A stretch of DNA of 64,000 nucleotides from Streptomyces sp. 6-11-2 (GCF_006540305.1 NZ_BJOR01000001.1:5766001-5830000); one strand, 5' to 3'. Positions 44,043 to 53,072 are shown, counted from the stretch's first letter. Numbers and translations: made by a program. Notes: generated from the sequence alone by a model not told the origin.

Positions 44043-44081
44043 GGAGCCCGTGGCCACAGGAAGGAGCCCGTGGCTACAGGA
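44043..44081 (+). repeat. Short tandem duplication at the end of the aldolase gene
   Basis: GGAGCCCGTGGCCACAGGA and its near copy GGAGCCCGTGGCTACAGGA lie in tandem at 44043-44081. The second contains the stop codon of the minus-strand gene. It looks like a recent replication-slippage event. Confidence 0.7.
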
Positions 44082-45276
44082 AAGTGTGCCCCTCGCCCCG
44101 GTACGTCGGTACCGCCGCCGTCACACGATCGCCCTCGACGAGGTGCAGCGTGTCGAACCGTTCGCACAACTCGCCCGCCTTGGCGTGCCGGAACCACACC
44201 TTGTCGCCGATCAGCAGGTCGTCGGCGGGGGAGCCGAGCAGCGGGGTCTGCACTTCGCCCGCACCCTCCTGGGGGTCGTAGCGCAGCCCCTCGGGCAGGT
44301 ACGGCACCGGGAGCCGGTCCGCGCCGGCCGCGCCGGAGGCCGGGTAGCCGCCGCCCAGGACCGTGACGACCCCCACCCCCGGGCGCCGTACGACGGGCTG
44401 GGCGAACAGCGCCGCCGGACGGCCCCGGAACGACGTGTAGTTGTCGAAGAGCCGCGGGACGTACAGCCCGGAGCCCGCGGCGACCTCGGTGACCGCGTCC
44501 TCCGCCGCCGTGTGCTGCACACTGCCGGTGCCACCGCCGTTGACGAACTCCAGGTCCGGCGCCACGGCCCGGACCGCCCGCACCACGGCGGCGCGCCGCT
44601 CGGCGAGTTCCCTGCGCGCCGCCGCCTGCATCAGCCGGATCGCGCGCGAACGCAGCGGCCGCCCCGCGACCGCGTCGCCCACACCCGCCACATGGCCCTC
44701 GTACGCCATGATCCCCACGAGCGCGAACCCCGGCCGCCGGGCCACCGTACGGGCCATGTCGGCGATCTGGGCGGGGGAGTGCAGCGGGGAGCGGCGCGCG
44801 CCGACCCGCACGCGCCCGCCGAGCAGCCTCAGCGAGGTGTCCAACTCCAGGCAGACCCGGACGACTTCACGTCCGCCCTCGCGTGCGGCGTCGATCAGGT
44901 CCAGTTGCGCCGGGTCGTCGGCCATCACCGTGACGGCACGGGCGAGTTTGGGGTCGGCGGCGAGTTCGGCGTAGGCGGCGCGGTCGGCGGAGGGGTAGGC
45001 GAGCAGCACGTCGTCGAAGCCCGAACGGGCCAGCCACAGGGACTCGGCGAGGGTGAACGACATGACGCCCGCGAAGCCGTCCTTCGCCAGGGTGCGTTCG
45101 AGCAGGGCCCGGCAGCGTACGGACTTGCTGGCGACCCGGATCGGCTTGCCGCCGGCCCGGCGGACGAGGTCGTCCGCGTTGGCGTCGAAGGCGTCCAGGT
45201 CCACGATGGCCACAGGGGCGTCGAGTTGGGCGGTGGCCCGGTCGTAACGGGCCCGGTCGGCGGCGCGCGCAGTCAT
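44074..45276 (-). CDS. D-threonine-aldolase/D-serine-dehydratase-like PLP enzyme
   Basis: This 400-residue protein has the alanine-racemase-like N-terminal barrel with the PLP lysine in GGKPIRVASKSVRC and the family region LYVPRLFDNYTSFRGRPAALFAQPVVRRPG. The C-terminal DLLIGDKVWFRHAKAGEL matches the metal-binding beta domain of the D-threonine aldolase / DSD1 group. It probably acts on a D-amino acid in the cytoplasm. The gene is divergent from the large disordered protein at 45555. Enzyme specificity is uncertain. Confidence 0.85.
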   Translation of the reverse strand: MTARAADRARYDRATAQLDAPVAIVDLDAFDANADDLVRRAGGKPIRVASKSVRCRALLERTLAKDGFAGVMSFTLAESLWLARSGFDDVLLAYPSADRAAYAELAADPKLARAVTVMADDPAQLDLIDAAREGGREVVRVCLELDTSLRLLGGRVRVGARRSPLHSPAQIADMARTVARRPGFALVGIMAYEGHVAGVGDAVAGRPLRSRAIRLMQAAARRELAERRAAVVRAVRAVAPDLEFVNGGGTGSVQHTAAEDAVTEVAAGSGLYVPRLFDNYTSFRGRPAALFAQPVVRRPGVGVVTVLGGGYPASGAAGADRLPVPYLPEGLRYDPQEGAGEVQTPLLGSPADDLLIGDKVWFRHAKAGELCERFDTLHLVEGDRVTAAVPTYRGEGHTFL

Positions 45277-45554
45277 GGGCGCAGCCTGCCAGACCTGATT
45301 ACCGCAGGGTAGGGGGATGTTCCGGGCAGATCCCCCTGGGCTCCTGGACTGGTTCCCGCCGGGACCGGGGCAGCCCGTAGAGTGACGCGCACGATCGGCG
45401 GAACCGCGAGGTGATTCCGGCCGCGGCGTTGAGTCGGGATGGCGGATCGCTCGTACGGGTATGCGTGTCCGGTGGCGACGAGTCCGCGCCGGGCGGGGCG
45501 ACGAGGACGGCCGTGCCCGGTGAAACGGCACGGGCACGAGGAAACGGGGGGTGC
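45277..45554 (+). other. Intergenic region between aldolase and disordered membrane protein
   Basis: This 278-base gap holds no convincing gene. It presumably contains two divergent promoters and the ribosome site GGGGGGTGC before ATG 45555. Several in-frame upstream starts exist but lack ribosome sites. Confidence 0.4.
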
Positions 45555-47693
45555 ATGAGCACGGAAGCGCGCCACGCCCCCGTCCCCCCGCGGCCCGTCG
45601 GGCCCTCGGGCGGCGACGGCGACTCGGACACGACGGCACGCCCCACCGACGACCGGCCCACCCAGGCCGCGCCCGGCGCGGGCGAGGGCCTGGCACGGGC
45701 GGCGCCCGGCGGCGGTACGACGACGGAAGCGCGCGGCACTGCGGCGGGTTCGGCCGTTCCGGGCCGGGGTGGCTCCCCGCGCGGCGCTGCGGAGGGTTCC
45801 GCCGCTCCGGTTCCGGACGGCTCCCCGGGTGCCGTGACAGGTGGAGGACCGAGGGGGTCGGACACGGACATCCGCGCGGGCCACGGCACCGGCTTCCCGC
45901 CGCCTCGCACCGGCTCCGCCACCGACGACGCCCGGACCACCACCGCTTCCCGCCCCCGCTTCCCGGACTTCCGACCCCCTTCCCAGCGCACCACACCCCC
46001 CACGACGCCGCCCCCGCCCCCGGCAACGGCCCGTTTCCCGGACGCACCCCCGACGGCCGGCCGCGAGGCACCTGCCCGGCCGGGCCCCGGTCGGGCAGGG
46101 GACCTTCCACTCGGCACGCCATCGGCCGAGAGACGCGCGACGTCCGGAACCCCTGCCGGGCCTGGGGCGTCCGCAGACACCCACGCCGGGACTGCGGGCC
46201 GTGCAGCGGGCGCGTCGCAGGCGCCCGGGCGCGGGGCTGCGCGTGGTCGCGGCTCCGCTGACGCCCCGTCAGGACGTGCGGCCTCCGGGGACGGGAGGGC
46301 CGCCGACCGCTTCCCCGGTGACCCGGCGCAGCCCGGCCGGCGCGAGCGCGGGGACATACCCCCGCCACCGGGGCACCCGCCCTCAACGGTGGCACGCGGT
46401 GGCGGCGCGCCCGCCGAAACCCCGTCGGAGACGACCGCGCGCCTGCGCCCCCTCTCCGTCCACAACCCCCCGGTGCCGAGCGCACCGCACCACCCGACGG
46501 CCCCGTCCTCCGCACGCGACCTCCGGTCGGACACCGCGAGGGGCCCCGCCACCGCCCTGGAATCCCAGACCGGGCCCGTCATCGGCGCCGACGCCGCGAC
46601 CGGCCCCCTCGGCACGGCACGCCACCCGGGCGCGCCCGGCCGGACCGCGGGACCCGGCAGCCTCGTCGGCCCAGGCGACGCCGGCAACCGTCCCCGCCCC
46701 ACCGGCACGCCCCAGCGGCCGACCGGGTCGGAGTGGACTCCGGTTCCGCCGCATCCGTCCTTCGACGCCTCCCCGGGTGCTCCCGCGGCCCCCGCCGGTG
46801 CACCGCCGCGAGCCACGGGTGCCGCCACGGCGCCTGATCCGGCGCTGTCCTGGAGCGCGGCCATGGCGCCGGGGACGGGGCTCGGCATGGGGTTCGGGGA
46901 GCCGGAGGGCTACGACCGGCGGGCACGGCCGACCGGTGCGCTGGTACGGCCGCGGGTCGCCGTGGCGGCCGCCTGCGTGGTGCTCGGGATCGGGCTCATA
47001 GGCGGCGCCGTGACCGGCAGCTGGCTCACCGGGGAGCCGGGGAAGCCCGGCGCGGAGGGCGGCTTCGCCACGGCCGGCGCCATGTGGCACAGCGTCCCCG
47101 TCGACCAGCTCTTCCCGCCCACCGTGGACGGCCGCGGCGCCGGACCGGGCGGAGCCGACCGCACCTGGACCCGGGTCGCCGTCGCGCCGGACAGCGGCTG
47201 CGAGGGCGCCTTCGACCCGTTGCTGCGCAAGGCCCTGACCCCCGTCGGCTGCGCCCGTCTGCTGCGCGCCACCTACACGGACGCCACCCAGAGCTACGTC
47301 ACCACCGTCGGTCTGCTCTTCACCAAGGCCGACGCCCCCACCATGACGTCCCTCGCCGCCCGCTTCGAGAACGAGGGGCTCGCCCGGCGCACCGACCTCG
47401 TGCCGCGCCCGTACGCCGCCAAGGGCACCGTCGCCGCGGCCTTCGGCGACGAGCAGCGCGCGTCGTGGACCGTCTCCGTGCTGACCGAGGCCCCGGTGGT
47501 CGTCTACGCCGTGTCCGGCTGGGCCGACGGCCGCGCCGCCGGCACCCCGCAGGCCGCCGCCGACGCGACGAAGTCGGGAGCCACCACCCCCGCAGCCCAG
47601 GCCGGCCTCGGAAACGAGGCCCAGGGCCTCGCCGACCGCATCGAGCGGGGCCTGCGCCAGACCGTCAAGTCAGCCACGGAGGAGCCGTCGTGA
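45555..47693 (+). CDS. Large disordered single-pass membrane protein coupled to a mycosin
   Basis: Of 712 residues, the first 455 or so are Pro/Gly/Ala/Thr/Arg-rich, low complexity and probably disordered in the cytoplasm. One transmembrane helix (RVAVAAACVVLGIGLIGGAVTG, about 476-497) leads to a structured extracellular domain (WHSVPVDQLFPPTVDGRG...CARLLRATYTDATQ...), which keeps two Cys that could form a disulfide. The stop overlaps the start of a mycosin-like protease by four bases (GTGA), so the two proteins are made together. The function is unknown; the layout suggests a membrane-spanning partner or substrate of the protease. No other type VII secretion gene is present. Confidence 0.75.
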   Translation: MSTEARHAPVPPRPVGPSGGDGDSDTTARPTDDRPTQAAPGAGEGLARAAPGGGTTTEARGTAAGSAVPGRGGSPRGAAEGSAAPVPDGSPGAVTGGGPRGSDTDIRAGHGTGFPPPRTGSATDDARTTTASRPRFPDFRPPSQRTTPPTTPPPPPATARFPDAPPTAGREAPARPGPGRAGDLPLGTPSAERRATSGTPAGPGASADTHAGTAGRAAGASQAPGRGAARGRGSADAPSGRAASGDGRAADRFPGDPAQPGRRERGDIPPPPGHPPSTVARGGGAPAETPSETTARLRPLSVHNPPVPSAPHHPTAPSSARDLRSDTARGPATALESQTGPVIGADAATGPLGTARHPGAPGRTAGPGSLVGPGDAGNRPRPTGTPQRPTGSEWTPVPPHPSFDASPGAPAAPAGAPPRATGAATAPDPALSWSAAMAPGTGLGMGFGEPEGYDRRARPTGALVRPRVAVAAACVVLGIGLIGGAVTGSWLTGEPGKPGAEGGFATAGAMWHSVPVDQLFPPTVDGRGAGPGGADRTWTRVAVAPDSGCEGAFDPLLRKALTPVGCARLLRATYTDATQSYVTTVGLLFTKADAPTMTSLAARFENEGLARRTDLVPRPYAAKGTVAAAFGDEQRASWTVSVLTEAPVVVYAVSGWADGRAAGTPQAAADATKSGATTPAAQAGLGNEAQGLADRIERGLRQTVKSATEEPS

Positions 47694-48901
47694 CAGCCGC
47701 CGTGACACCCGGGAACCGTAAGCCGCGCAGGGCTCTCGCGGTCGGCGTCCCGAGCCTGTTCCTCGCCGCCTGTCTCGCCCTCGTGCCGTCGGCCCCCGCG
47801 CACGCCGACGGCATCCGCGCCCAGCAGTGGGGCCTCGACGCCGTGCACACCCAGGAGGCCTGGCACACCACCCGGGGCAAGGGCATCACCGTCGCCGTCC
47901 TGGACACCGGCGTCGACGACGACCACCCCGATCTGCGCGGCAACGTCCTGACCGGCAGGGACATGATCGGCTTCGGCGCGCGGCGCGGGGACCGCCCCTG
48001 GGCCCGGCACGGCACCGCCATGGCCGGCATCATCGCCGGTCACGGGCACGGCCCCGGCAACGCGGACGGAGTCATGGGCATCGCGCCCGAGGCCCGGATC
48101 CTGCCCGTGCGGGTGATCCTGGAGGAGGACGACTCCGCCCGGAGCAAGGCCCGCAGCACCCGCGGCAACGCCCTCGCCGACGGCATCCGCTGGGCCGCCG
48201 ACCAGGGCGCCGACGTCATCAACCTCTCCCTCGGCGACGACTCGGACTCCGCGCACCCCGAGCCCGCCGAGGACGAGGCCGTCCAGTACGCGCTGAGCAA
48301 GGGCGCCGTCGTCGTCGCCTCGGCCGGCAACGGCGGCGAGAAGGGCGACCACATCTCCTACCCGGCGGCCTACCCGGGCGTGATCGCCGCGACCGCCGTG
48401 GACCGCTACGGCACCCGCGCCTCCTTCTCCACCCGCCGCTGGTACGCGACGGTCAGCGCGCCCGGCGTCGACGTCGTCATCGCCGACCCCGACCAGCGGT
48501 ACTACGAGGGCTGGGGCACGAGCGCGGCCTCGGCCTTCGTCTCCGGCGCGGTCGCCCTCGTCAAGGCCGCCCACCCGGGTCTGACCCCCGCCCAGATCAA
48601 GAAGCTCCTGGAGGACACGGCCCGCAACGCCCCCGTCGGCGGCCGCGACGACTCCCGCGGCTTCGGCCTGGTCGATCCCGCCGCCGCCATCAAGGCCGCG
48701 GACCGCCTCCGGCCCGAGGGCCTGACCGCGGCGTCCTACGGCGAGCGGTACTTCGGCCCCGGCCCCGACTCCGCCGAGGGGGCCGACAGCGCCTCCGGCT
48801 GGGCGGGACCCCTCGCGGGCAGTGCCGGGGGAGTGATGCTGGTCGTGGCGGTCGTCCTGTGGCGCGGCCGCCGCGAGGGCGGGGCCGACTTCCGGCTGTA
48901 G
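47690..48901 (+). CDS. Mycosin-like membrane-anchored subtilase (S8 family)
   Basis: This 403-residue exported serine protease has the triad Asp72 (VAVLDTGVDDDHPDL), His107 (RHGTAMAGIIAG) and Ser278 (GWGTSAASAFVSG), a Sec signal ending PAHA|DG, and a C-terminal transmembrane helix (about 380-396) followed by an Arg-rich tail. This matches type VII-associated mycosins, but no ecc, Wxg100 or eccC gene is present here, so it is an orphan mycosin. A second possible processing motif is LAAC near residue 28. It overlaps the preceding disordered membrane protein gene. Confidence 0.9.
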   Translation: MTAAVTPGNRKPRRALAVGVPSLFLAACLALVPSAPAHADGIRAQQWGLDAVHTQEAWHTTRGKGITVAVLDTGVDDDHPDLRGNVLTGRDMIGFGARRGDRPWARHGTAMAGIIAGHGHGPGNADGVMGIAPEARILPVRVILEEDDSARSKARSTRGNALADGIRWAADQGADVINLSLGDDSDSAHPEPAEDEAVQYALSKGAVVVASAGNGGEKGDHISYPAAYPGVIAATAVDRYGTRASFSTRRWYATVSAPGVDVVIADPDQRYYEGWGTSAASAFVSGAVALVKAAHPGLTPAQIKKLLEDTARNAPVGGRDDSRGFGLVDPAAAIKAADRLRPEGLTAASYGERYFGPGPDSAEGADSASGWAGPLAGSAGGVMLVVAVVLWRGRREGGADFRL

Positions 48902-48971
48902 ACCGGGGCCTTCCGGTCGTGGCCCCGATCTTCCGCCGCAGCCCCGGACCGTCCGGCCGAGGAGGCCCGGA

Positions 48972-49703
48972 TCACGCCCTCCGGCCGCACGCCGACACCG
49001 CCGCCCGGGCGGCCGCCTCCACCAGCGCGATGCCCTGTTCCTTCGTCCGGTTGCCGCTGGACAGGGCGGCCACCAGGTAGTCGTCGCCGCCGGCCGTCAC
49101 CCGCCCGATGCTGTTGACGACCCACAGACCGGTCGTACCGCGCGGCAGCCAGCCGTTCTTCAAGGCCCACCCGGAGCCGTCGGCGGCGGCCGACACCCCC
49201 CAGTCCTGGCCCGGGGCGATCCGTCCCATCAGCCCCTGAAGGTACGTCCGCGAGGCCTCGCCCAGCTCCGAGCGTTCCGCGCCGGCGCCGCCGAACACCT
49301 GCCGGAGCAGGACGAGTTGATCGGCGGCCGTGGTCCGGGTCAGACCCCACAGCGGACCGTCGCCGCCGGTGGTCCCCGTGAGTCCGAAGCGCTCGTTCGC
49401 CGCGTCCAGGCCGTCCGCGCCGCCGATGACCCGCCACAGTGCCGACGCCGCGTCGTTGTCGCTGTGCTCGATCATCGCGGCGGCGTACGTCCTCTCCCGC
49501 CCGGTCAGCCGCCGCCCCGCGTCCTGCGCCCGCAGCAGCAGGGCCGCCAGGATGCCGACCTTGACGATGCTCGCCGTGTCGAACACGGCGTCGCCGTATC
49601 CGGCGCTCGCCCCGGAACCGAGACGGCGGGCCGCCACCGCCACGGTCGCGCCCCCGGTCGCCGCCACCGGCACGGGCACCGGTCCATCGCTCGCCGTCCC
49701 CAC
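48972..49703 (-). CDS. Class A beta-lactamase-fold serine hydrolase
   Basis: The protein has the class A motifs S-I-V-K (S45, K48), SDN at 81-83, and LKNG in place of the usual K-T/S-G. That change and the weak conservation around it suggest it is not an efficient beta-lactamase. The start GTG 49703 is supported by GGGGAGG 5 bases upstream; the frame is open further up but Arg-rich. With this start no signal peptide is seen, unlike typical penicillin-hydrolysing enzymes. It is convergent with the mycosin gene and divergent from sseB. Confidence 0.65.
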   Translation of the reverse strand: MGTASDGPVPVPVAATGGATVAVAARRLGSGASAGYGDAVFDTASIVKVGILAALLLRAQDAGRRLTGRERTYAAAMIEHSDNDAASALWRVIGGADGLDAANERFGLTGTTGGDGPLWGLTRTTAADQLVLLRQVFGGAGAERSELGEASRTYLQGLMGRIAPGQDWGVSAAADGSGWALKNGWLPRGTTGLWVVNSIGRVTAGGDDYLVAALSSGNRTKEQGIALVEAAARAAVSACGRRA

Positions 49704-49879
49704 CGCCACCTCCCCACTCGCGGCCCCCGTCCTTTGCCGCCGTCCCCGCGCGCGTCCCCGTCCTCCCCCACCGTTTCCCCGCGCGCGGCCCGTCCGCCGC
49801 CGACGATACGGGGCCCGAACGTCCCGCGGGAGCCGCGGCGGACGTGGGCCAGGGGACCCTGAGGGAGCGGGCACGGCCC

Positions 49880-49899
49880 CGGATAGGGTCGGCACCGTG
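49880..49899 (+). promoter_or_regulatory. -10 box for a leaderless sseB-like gene
   Basis: TAGGGT (49884-49889), a consensus Streptomyces -10, ends 7 bases before GTG 49897; there is no ribosome site. Confidence 0.5.
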
Positions 49900-50649
49900 G
49901 CGAAGAAGAACATTCCCGACTCCGGCTTCTCCGACGACGACGGCTCCGTCGACCCCGGGCTGAGCGCGGCGCTCGCCGCCTGGGCCGAGGACCGCACCGC
50001 CGTGGGACCCGTCCTGGAGGCGCTCAGGAGCGCACGGCTGCTCGTGCCCGTGGTGGCCGTCCTCGGCGAGGTCGAGGAGGACGAGAACGGGCTGCGCCGG
50101 GAGAAGACCAGCGAGATGGCCGTACCCACCCTGAAGGCCGGTCACCGCACCGCGCTGCCCGCCTTCACCTCCACCGACTCCCTGGCCCGCTGGGACCCGG
50201 ACGCCCGGCCCGTGGCCGTGCGGCTGCACCAGGTCCTGGAGGCCACCGCGCACGAGAAGGCGGACACGGTGGTACTGGACATGGCCGGACCGGTGCCGTT
50301 CGAGCTGACCGGCCCCGCCCTGCTCGCCCTCGCCGAGGGCCGTACGACGACCGACCCGCTGGCCGACCCGGCCGTCGTCACCGCCGTGCGGGAGGCCGTC
50401 GCCGCGGAGCCCGCCGTGCTGCGCGCCCACCTCGGGCGGGGGCAGGCCGACGGGACCCTGGCACTGGTGCTCGACCCGTCCGTCCCCACCGCCCCGGCCG
50501 AGACCGCCCGCGCCGTGGCCGCGCGGCTCGCCGCCAGCGAGACACTGAGGGCCCGCCTGGTGCGCGGCCTCGACCTGGCACTGCTGCCAGCCGGGGCGAC
50601 GCCGCCTGGCGAGCCCTTGTACGTGAAGGAGAGGGGTTCGGCTGCGTGA
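49897..50649 (+). CDS. SseB-family protein
   Basis: This 250-residue protein has the SseB N-terminal domain (LEALRSARLLVPVVAVLGEVEEDENGLRREKTSEMAVPTLKAGHRTALPAFTSTDSLARWDP). The function of SseB-family proteins in actinobacteria is unknown; enterobacterial SseB acts in stress or secretion contexts. It is convergent with the DUF1844 gene, 47 bases apart, and commonly found beside infC in Streptomyces as far as I recall. Confidence 0.85.
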   Translation: MAKKNIPDSGFSDDDGSVDPGLSAALAAWAEDRTAVGPVLEALRSARLLVPVVAVLGEVEEDENGLRREKTSEMAVPTLKAGHRTALPAFTSTDSLARWDPDARPVAVRLHQVLEATAHEKADTVVLDMAGPVPFELTGPALLALAEGRTTTDPLADPAVVTAVREAVAAEPAVLRAHLGRGQADGTLALVLDPSVPTAPAETARAVAARLAASETLRARLVRGLDLALLPAGATPPGEPLYVKERGSAA

Positions 50650-50696
50650 CGCAGCGGTGATCGGCCGGGTGGGGAACGGGGATCCGCGGGAGCGGC

Positions 50697-51065
50697 TCAG
50701 CCGTAGATCGGCCCGGTGTACTTCTCGCCCGGGCCCTGGCCCGGCTCGTCCGGGACGAGCGAGGCCTCGCGGAAGGCCAGCTGCAGCGACTTCAGGCCGT
50801 CGCGCAGCGGCGCCGCGTGGAAGGAGCTGATCTCGGTGGCGCTCGCGTCCAGCAGTCCGGCGAGCGCCGACACCAGCTTGCGGGCCTCGTCCAGGTCCTT
50901 GTGCTCGTCGCCCTCCTCGGTCAGACCGAGCTTCACGGCGGCGGCGCTCATCAGGTTGACGGCGACCGTCACGATCACCTCGACCGCCGGGACCTCCGCG
51001 ATGTCGCGGGTCATGGCGTCGAAGTCGGGCTGCTCGGCGGGGCCGGAGGGGGAGGTCTCACTCAT
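50697..51065 (-). CDS. DUF1844 protein
   Basis: This 122-residue all-helical protein has the DUF1844 core AEVPAVEVIVTVAVNLMSAAAVKLGL and a C-terminal helix ending in EKYTGPIYG. The gene is conserved next to infC-rpmI-rplT across actinobacteria, and is divergent from them here. Its function is unknown. A TATCGT element ends 7 bases before ATG 51065 with no ribosome site, again suggesting a leaderless transcript. Confidence 0.85.
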   Translation of the reverse strand: MSETSPSGPAEQPDFDAMTRDIAEVPAVEVIVTVAVNLMSAAAVKLGLTEEGDEHKDLDEARKLVSALAGLLDASATEISSFHAAPLRDGLKSLQLAFREASLVPDEPGQGPGEKYTGPIYG

Positions 51066-51153
51066 GCCCCACACGATAGGTGCAGGACGAGGGGGCTCCC
51101 GCAGGGAGCCCTGGACATCCTGCATTAGCCCTTCCCCATGGATCCTGCTAACC

Positions 51154-51458
51154 TTGAGTGACGACCGGCTGGACGTGTATGCCCAGGCATACGGGCCCGG
51201 CCCACAAGTGGAGGCTTCGAACTCCCACCTGACCGCCCTCCGGGGCGGCGGGTCACCGGTCAGACGGGTCCGCCCCAGCGGTGGCGATCCGTCCGAAAGT
51301 GCGCCCCGCGTCCATCGCGGCGGTTGCTCCGGTAGTTCGAGGAGCCCCGCCTGTGATCGTCCGGGGCATTTTTCGTGCTTCGGCGCGGTTAGGTCTGTCG
51401 AACACAGAGTACGCGGCTGTCCGCCAGACCGTCGCGTGGTGCTAACCGAGGAGGATCC
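51154..51458 (+). other. infC leader with promoter and attenuator
   Basis: The gap 51066-51458 holds no gene. A candidate promoter is TTGAGT (51154-51159) with TATGCC 18 bases downstream. The roughly 280-base leader contains several pairing segments and a terminator-like hairpin (51344-51373). The ribosome site AGGAGG (51449-51454) precedes the AUC start. An L20- or IF3-responsive leader is inferred by analogy with other bacteria. Confidence 0.55.
51344..51373 (+). terminator. Attenuator-like hairpin in the infC leader
   Basis: GCCCCG (51344-51349) pairs with CGGGGC (51362-51367), followed by TTTTT (51369-51373), 86 bases upstream of infC. An intrinsic terminator inside a leader is the signature of attenuation. 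Confidence 0.65.
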
Positions 51459-52109
51459 ATCAGCGCCGAGCCCCGCATCAACGACCGGATTCGCGTTCCC
51501 GAGGTGCGACTTGTCGGTCCCAGTGGCGAGCAGGTCGGCATCGTGCCGCTTGCGAAGGCACTGGAGCTTGCGCAGGAGTACGACCTGGACCTGGTCGAGG
51601 TCGCGGCGAACGCCCGTCCGCCCGTGTGCAAGCTCATGGACTACGGGAAGTTCAAGTACGAGTCGGCCATGAAGGCCCGTGAGGCGCGCAAGAACCAGGC
51701 GCACACGGTCATCAAGGAGATGAAGCTCCGGCCGAAGATCGACCCGCACGACTACGACACCAAGAAGGGTCACGTCGTCCGGTTCCTCAAGCAGGGCGAC
51801 AAGGTCAAGATCACGATCATGTTCCGTGGTCGCGAGCAGTCCCGGCCCGAGCTGGGCTACCGGCTGCTGCAGCGGCTCGCGGAGGACGTCCAGGACCTCG
51901 GCTTCGTGGAGTCGAACCCGAAGCAGGACGGCCGCAACATGATCATGGTTCTCGGTCCGCACAAGAAGAAGACCGAGGCGATGGCCGAGGCCCGCCAGGC
52001 GCAGGAGGCCCGCAAGGCCGAAGCGAAGGCCAACCCGGGCCGCTCGCAGAACGCCGCGGACGCCGAGGCGCCGGCCGAGGAGTCGGCCGAGGAGCACGTC
52101 GAAGCGTGA
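51459..52109 (+). CDS. infC: Translation initiation factor IF-3, AUC start
   Basis: This 216-residue IF-3 has the expected N-terminal [27 protein letters not shown] and the C-terminal domain with [15 protein letters not shown]...[20 protein letters not shown], plus an acidic tail. The start codon is ATC at 51459, with AGGAGG four bases upstream; the first in-frame standard start (GTG 51504) would remove the conserved N-terminal 15 residues. IF-3 discriminates against non-canonical start codons, and in E. coli its own AUU start gives autoregulation, so this is a likely autoregulated start. rpmI and rplT follow. Confidence 0.9.
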   Translation: MSAEPRINDRIRVPEVRLVGPSGEQVGIVPLAKALELAQEYDLDLVEVAANARPPVCKLMDYGKFKYESAMKAREARKNQAHTVIKEMKLRPKIDPHDYDTKKGHVVRFLKQGDKVKITIMFRGREQSRPELGYRLLQRLAEDVQDLGFVESNPKQDGRNMIMVLGPHKKKTEAMAEARQAQEARKAEAKANPGRSQNAADAEAPAEESAEEHVEA

Positions 52110-52220
52110 CCCCCGGGACCCCACGTCCCAGGATGTAACCGATACAAGAGCGACGCTCCTACCGTGCCCGGTTCTCGCGACCGGGCACCGGAGCGCCACC
52201 TACGAGGAGAGAACGGCGCT

Positions 52221-52415
52221 ATGCCGAAGAACAAGTCGCACAGCGGTGCCAGCAAGCGCTTCAAGGTCACCGGCTCCGGCAAGGTGCTCCGTGAGCGCGC
52301 CGGCAAGCGCCACCTGCTCGAGCACAAGTCGTCCCGTCTGACGCGTCGCCTCACCGGCAACGCCGAGATGGCCCCGGGCGACGCCAAGAAGATCAAGAAG
52401 CTTCTCGGCAAGTGA
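52221..52415 (+). CDS. rpmI: 50S ribosomal protein L35
   Basis: This 64-residue Lys-rich protein matches L35 throughout ([35 protein letters not shown]). AGGAGAG lies upstream of ATG 52221. It lies between infC and rplT in the usual operon order. Confidence 0.98.
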   Translation: MPKNKSHSGASKRFKVTGSGKVLRERAGKRHLLEHKSSRLTRRLTGNAEMAPGDAKKIKKLLGK

Positions 52416-52526
52416 CGCGGCGGCGCGTGATCGTCCGATCTCCGCGCGCCGTACGTCAGGACCGGGACCCAATCGTTTCCGGGCCGTGTGAGGACAACCA
52501 CGGCCCCGCTACAAGGAGTTAATCAA

Positions 52527-52910
52527 GTGGCACGCGTCAAGCGGGCAGTCAACGCCCACAAGAAGCGCCGGGCGATCCTCGAGCAGGCCTCCGGCTACCG
52601 CGGTCAGCGCTCGCGCCTGTACCGCAAGGCCAAGGAGCAGGTCACCCACTCGCTGGTCTACAACTACAACGACCGCAAGAAGCGCAAGGGTGACTTCCGC
52701 CAGCTGTGGATCCAGCGCATCAACGCCGCTGCCCGCGCCAACGGCATCACGTACAACCGCTTCATCCAGGGTCTGAAGGCCGCGAACGTCGAGGTCGACC
52801 GCAAGATCCTGGCCGAGCTGGCCGTCAACGACGCCAGCGCGTTCGCCGCGCTCGTCGAGGTCGCGCAGAAGGCCCTGCCGAGCGACGTCAACGCGCCCAA
52901 GGCTGCGTGA
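52527..52910 (+). CDS. rplT: 50S ribosomal protein L20
   Basis: This 127-residue L20 ([29 protein letters not shown]...) is an early assembly protein of the large subunit and, in Bacillus and E. coli, represses its own operon by binding the leader or message. The start is GTG 52527, with AAGGAG upstream. A hairpin follows at 52940-52970. Confidence 0.98.
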   Translation: MARVKRAVNAHKKRRAILEQASGYRGQRSRLYRKAKEQVTHSLVYNYNDRKKRKGDFRQLWIQRINAAARANGITYNRFIQGLKAANVEVDRKILAELAVNDASAFAALVEVAQKALPSDVNAPKAA

Positions 52911-52939
52911 CGCAGCGCCGGCCCGGCCGGCGCGATCCT

Positions 52940-52970
52940 ACGGACCCGTGGGCTCTGCCTGCGGGTCCGT
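52940..52970 (+). terminator. Hairpin after rplT
   Basis: ACGGACCCG (52940-52948) pairs with CGGGTCCGT (52962-52970) around a 13-base loop. There is no T tract. Confidence 0.65.
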
Positions 52971-53072
52971 CGTATGTGCGCCGTGCGGTGCCCGAGGCAC
53001 GTCCGGCGCCGCCCGGGGCCGCCGGCTGACCGCCGTCGCGGCGGAACGTTCCTACCGAAGGTGAAGCTCTCC

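Noticed and set aside
47690..47800. Lipobox LAAC in the mycosin signal
   Set aside because: The Cys is in the middle of the hydrophobic core and is followed by more hydrophobic residues and a good PAHA|DG cleavage site, so type I processing is more likely.
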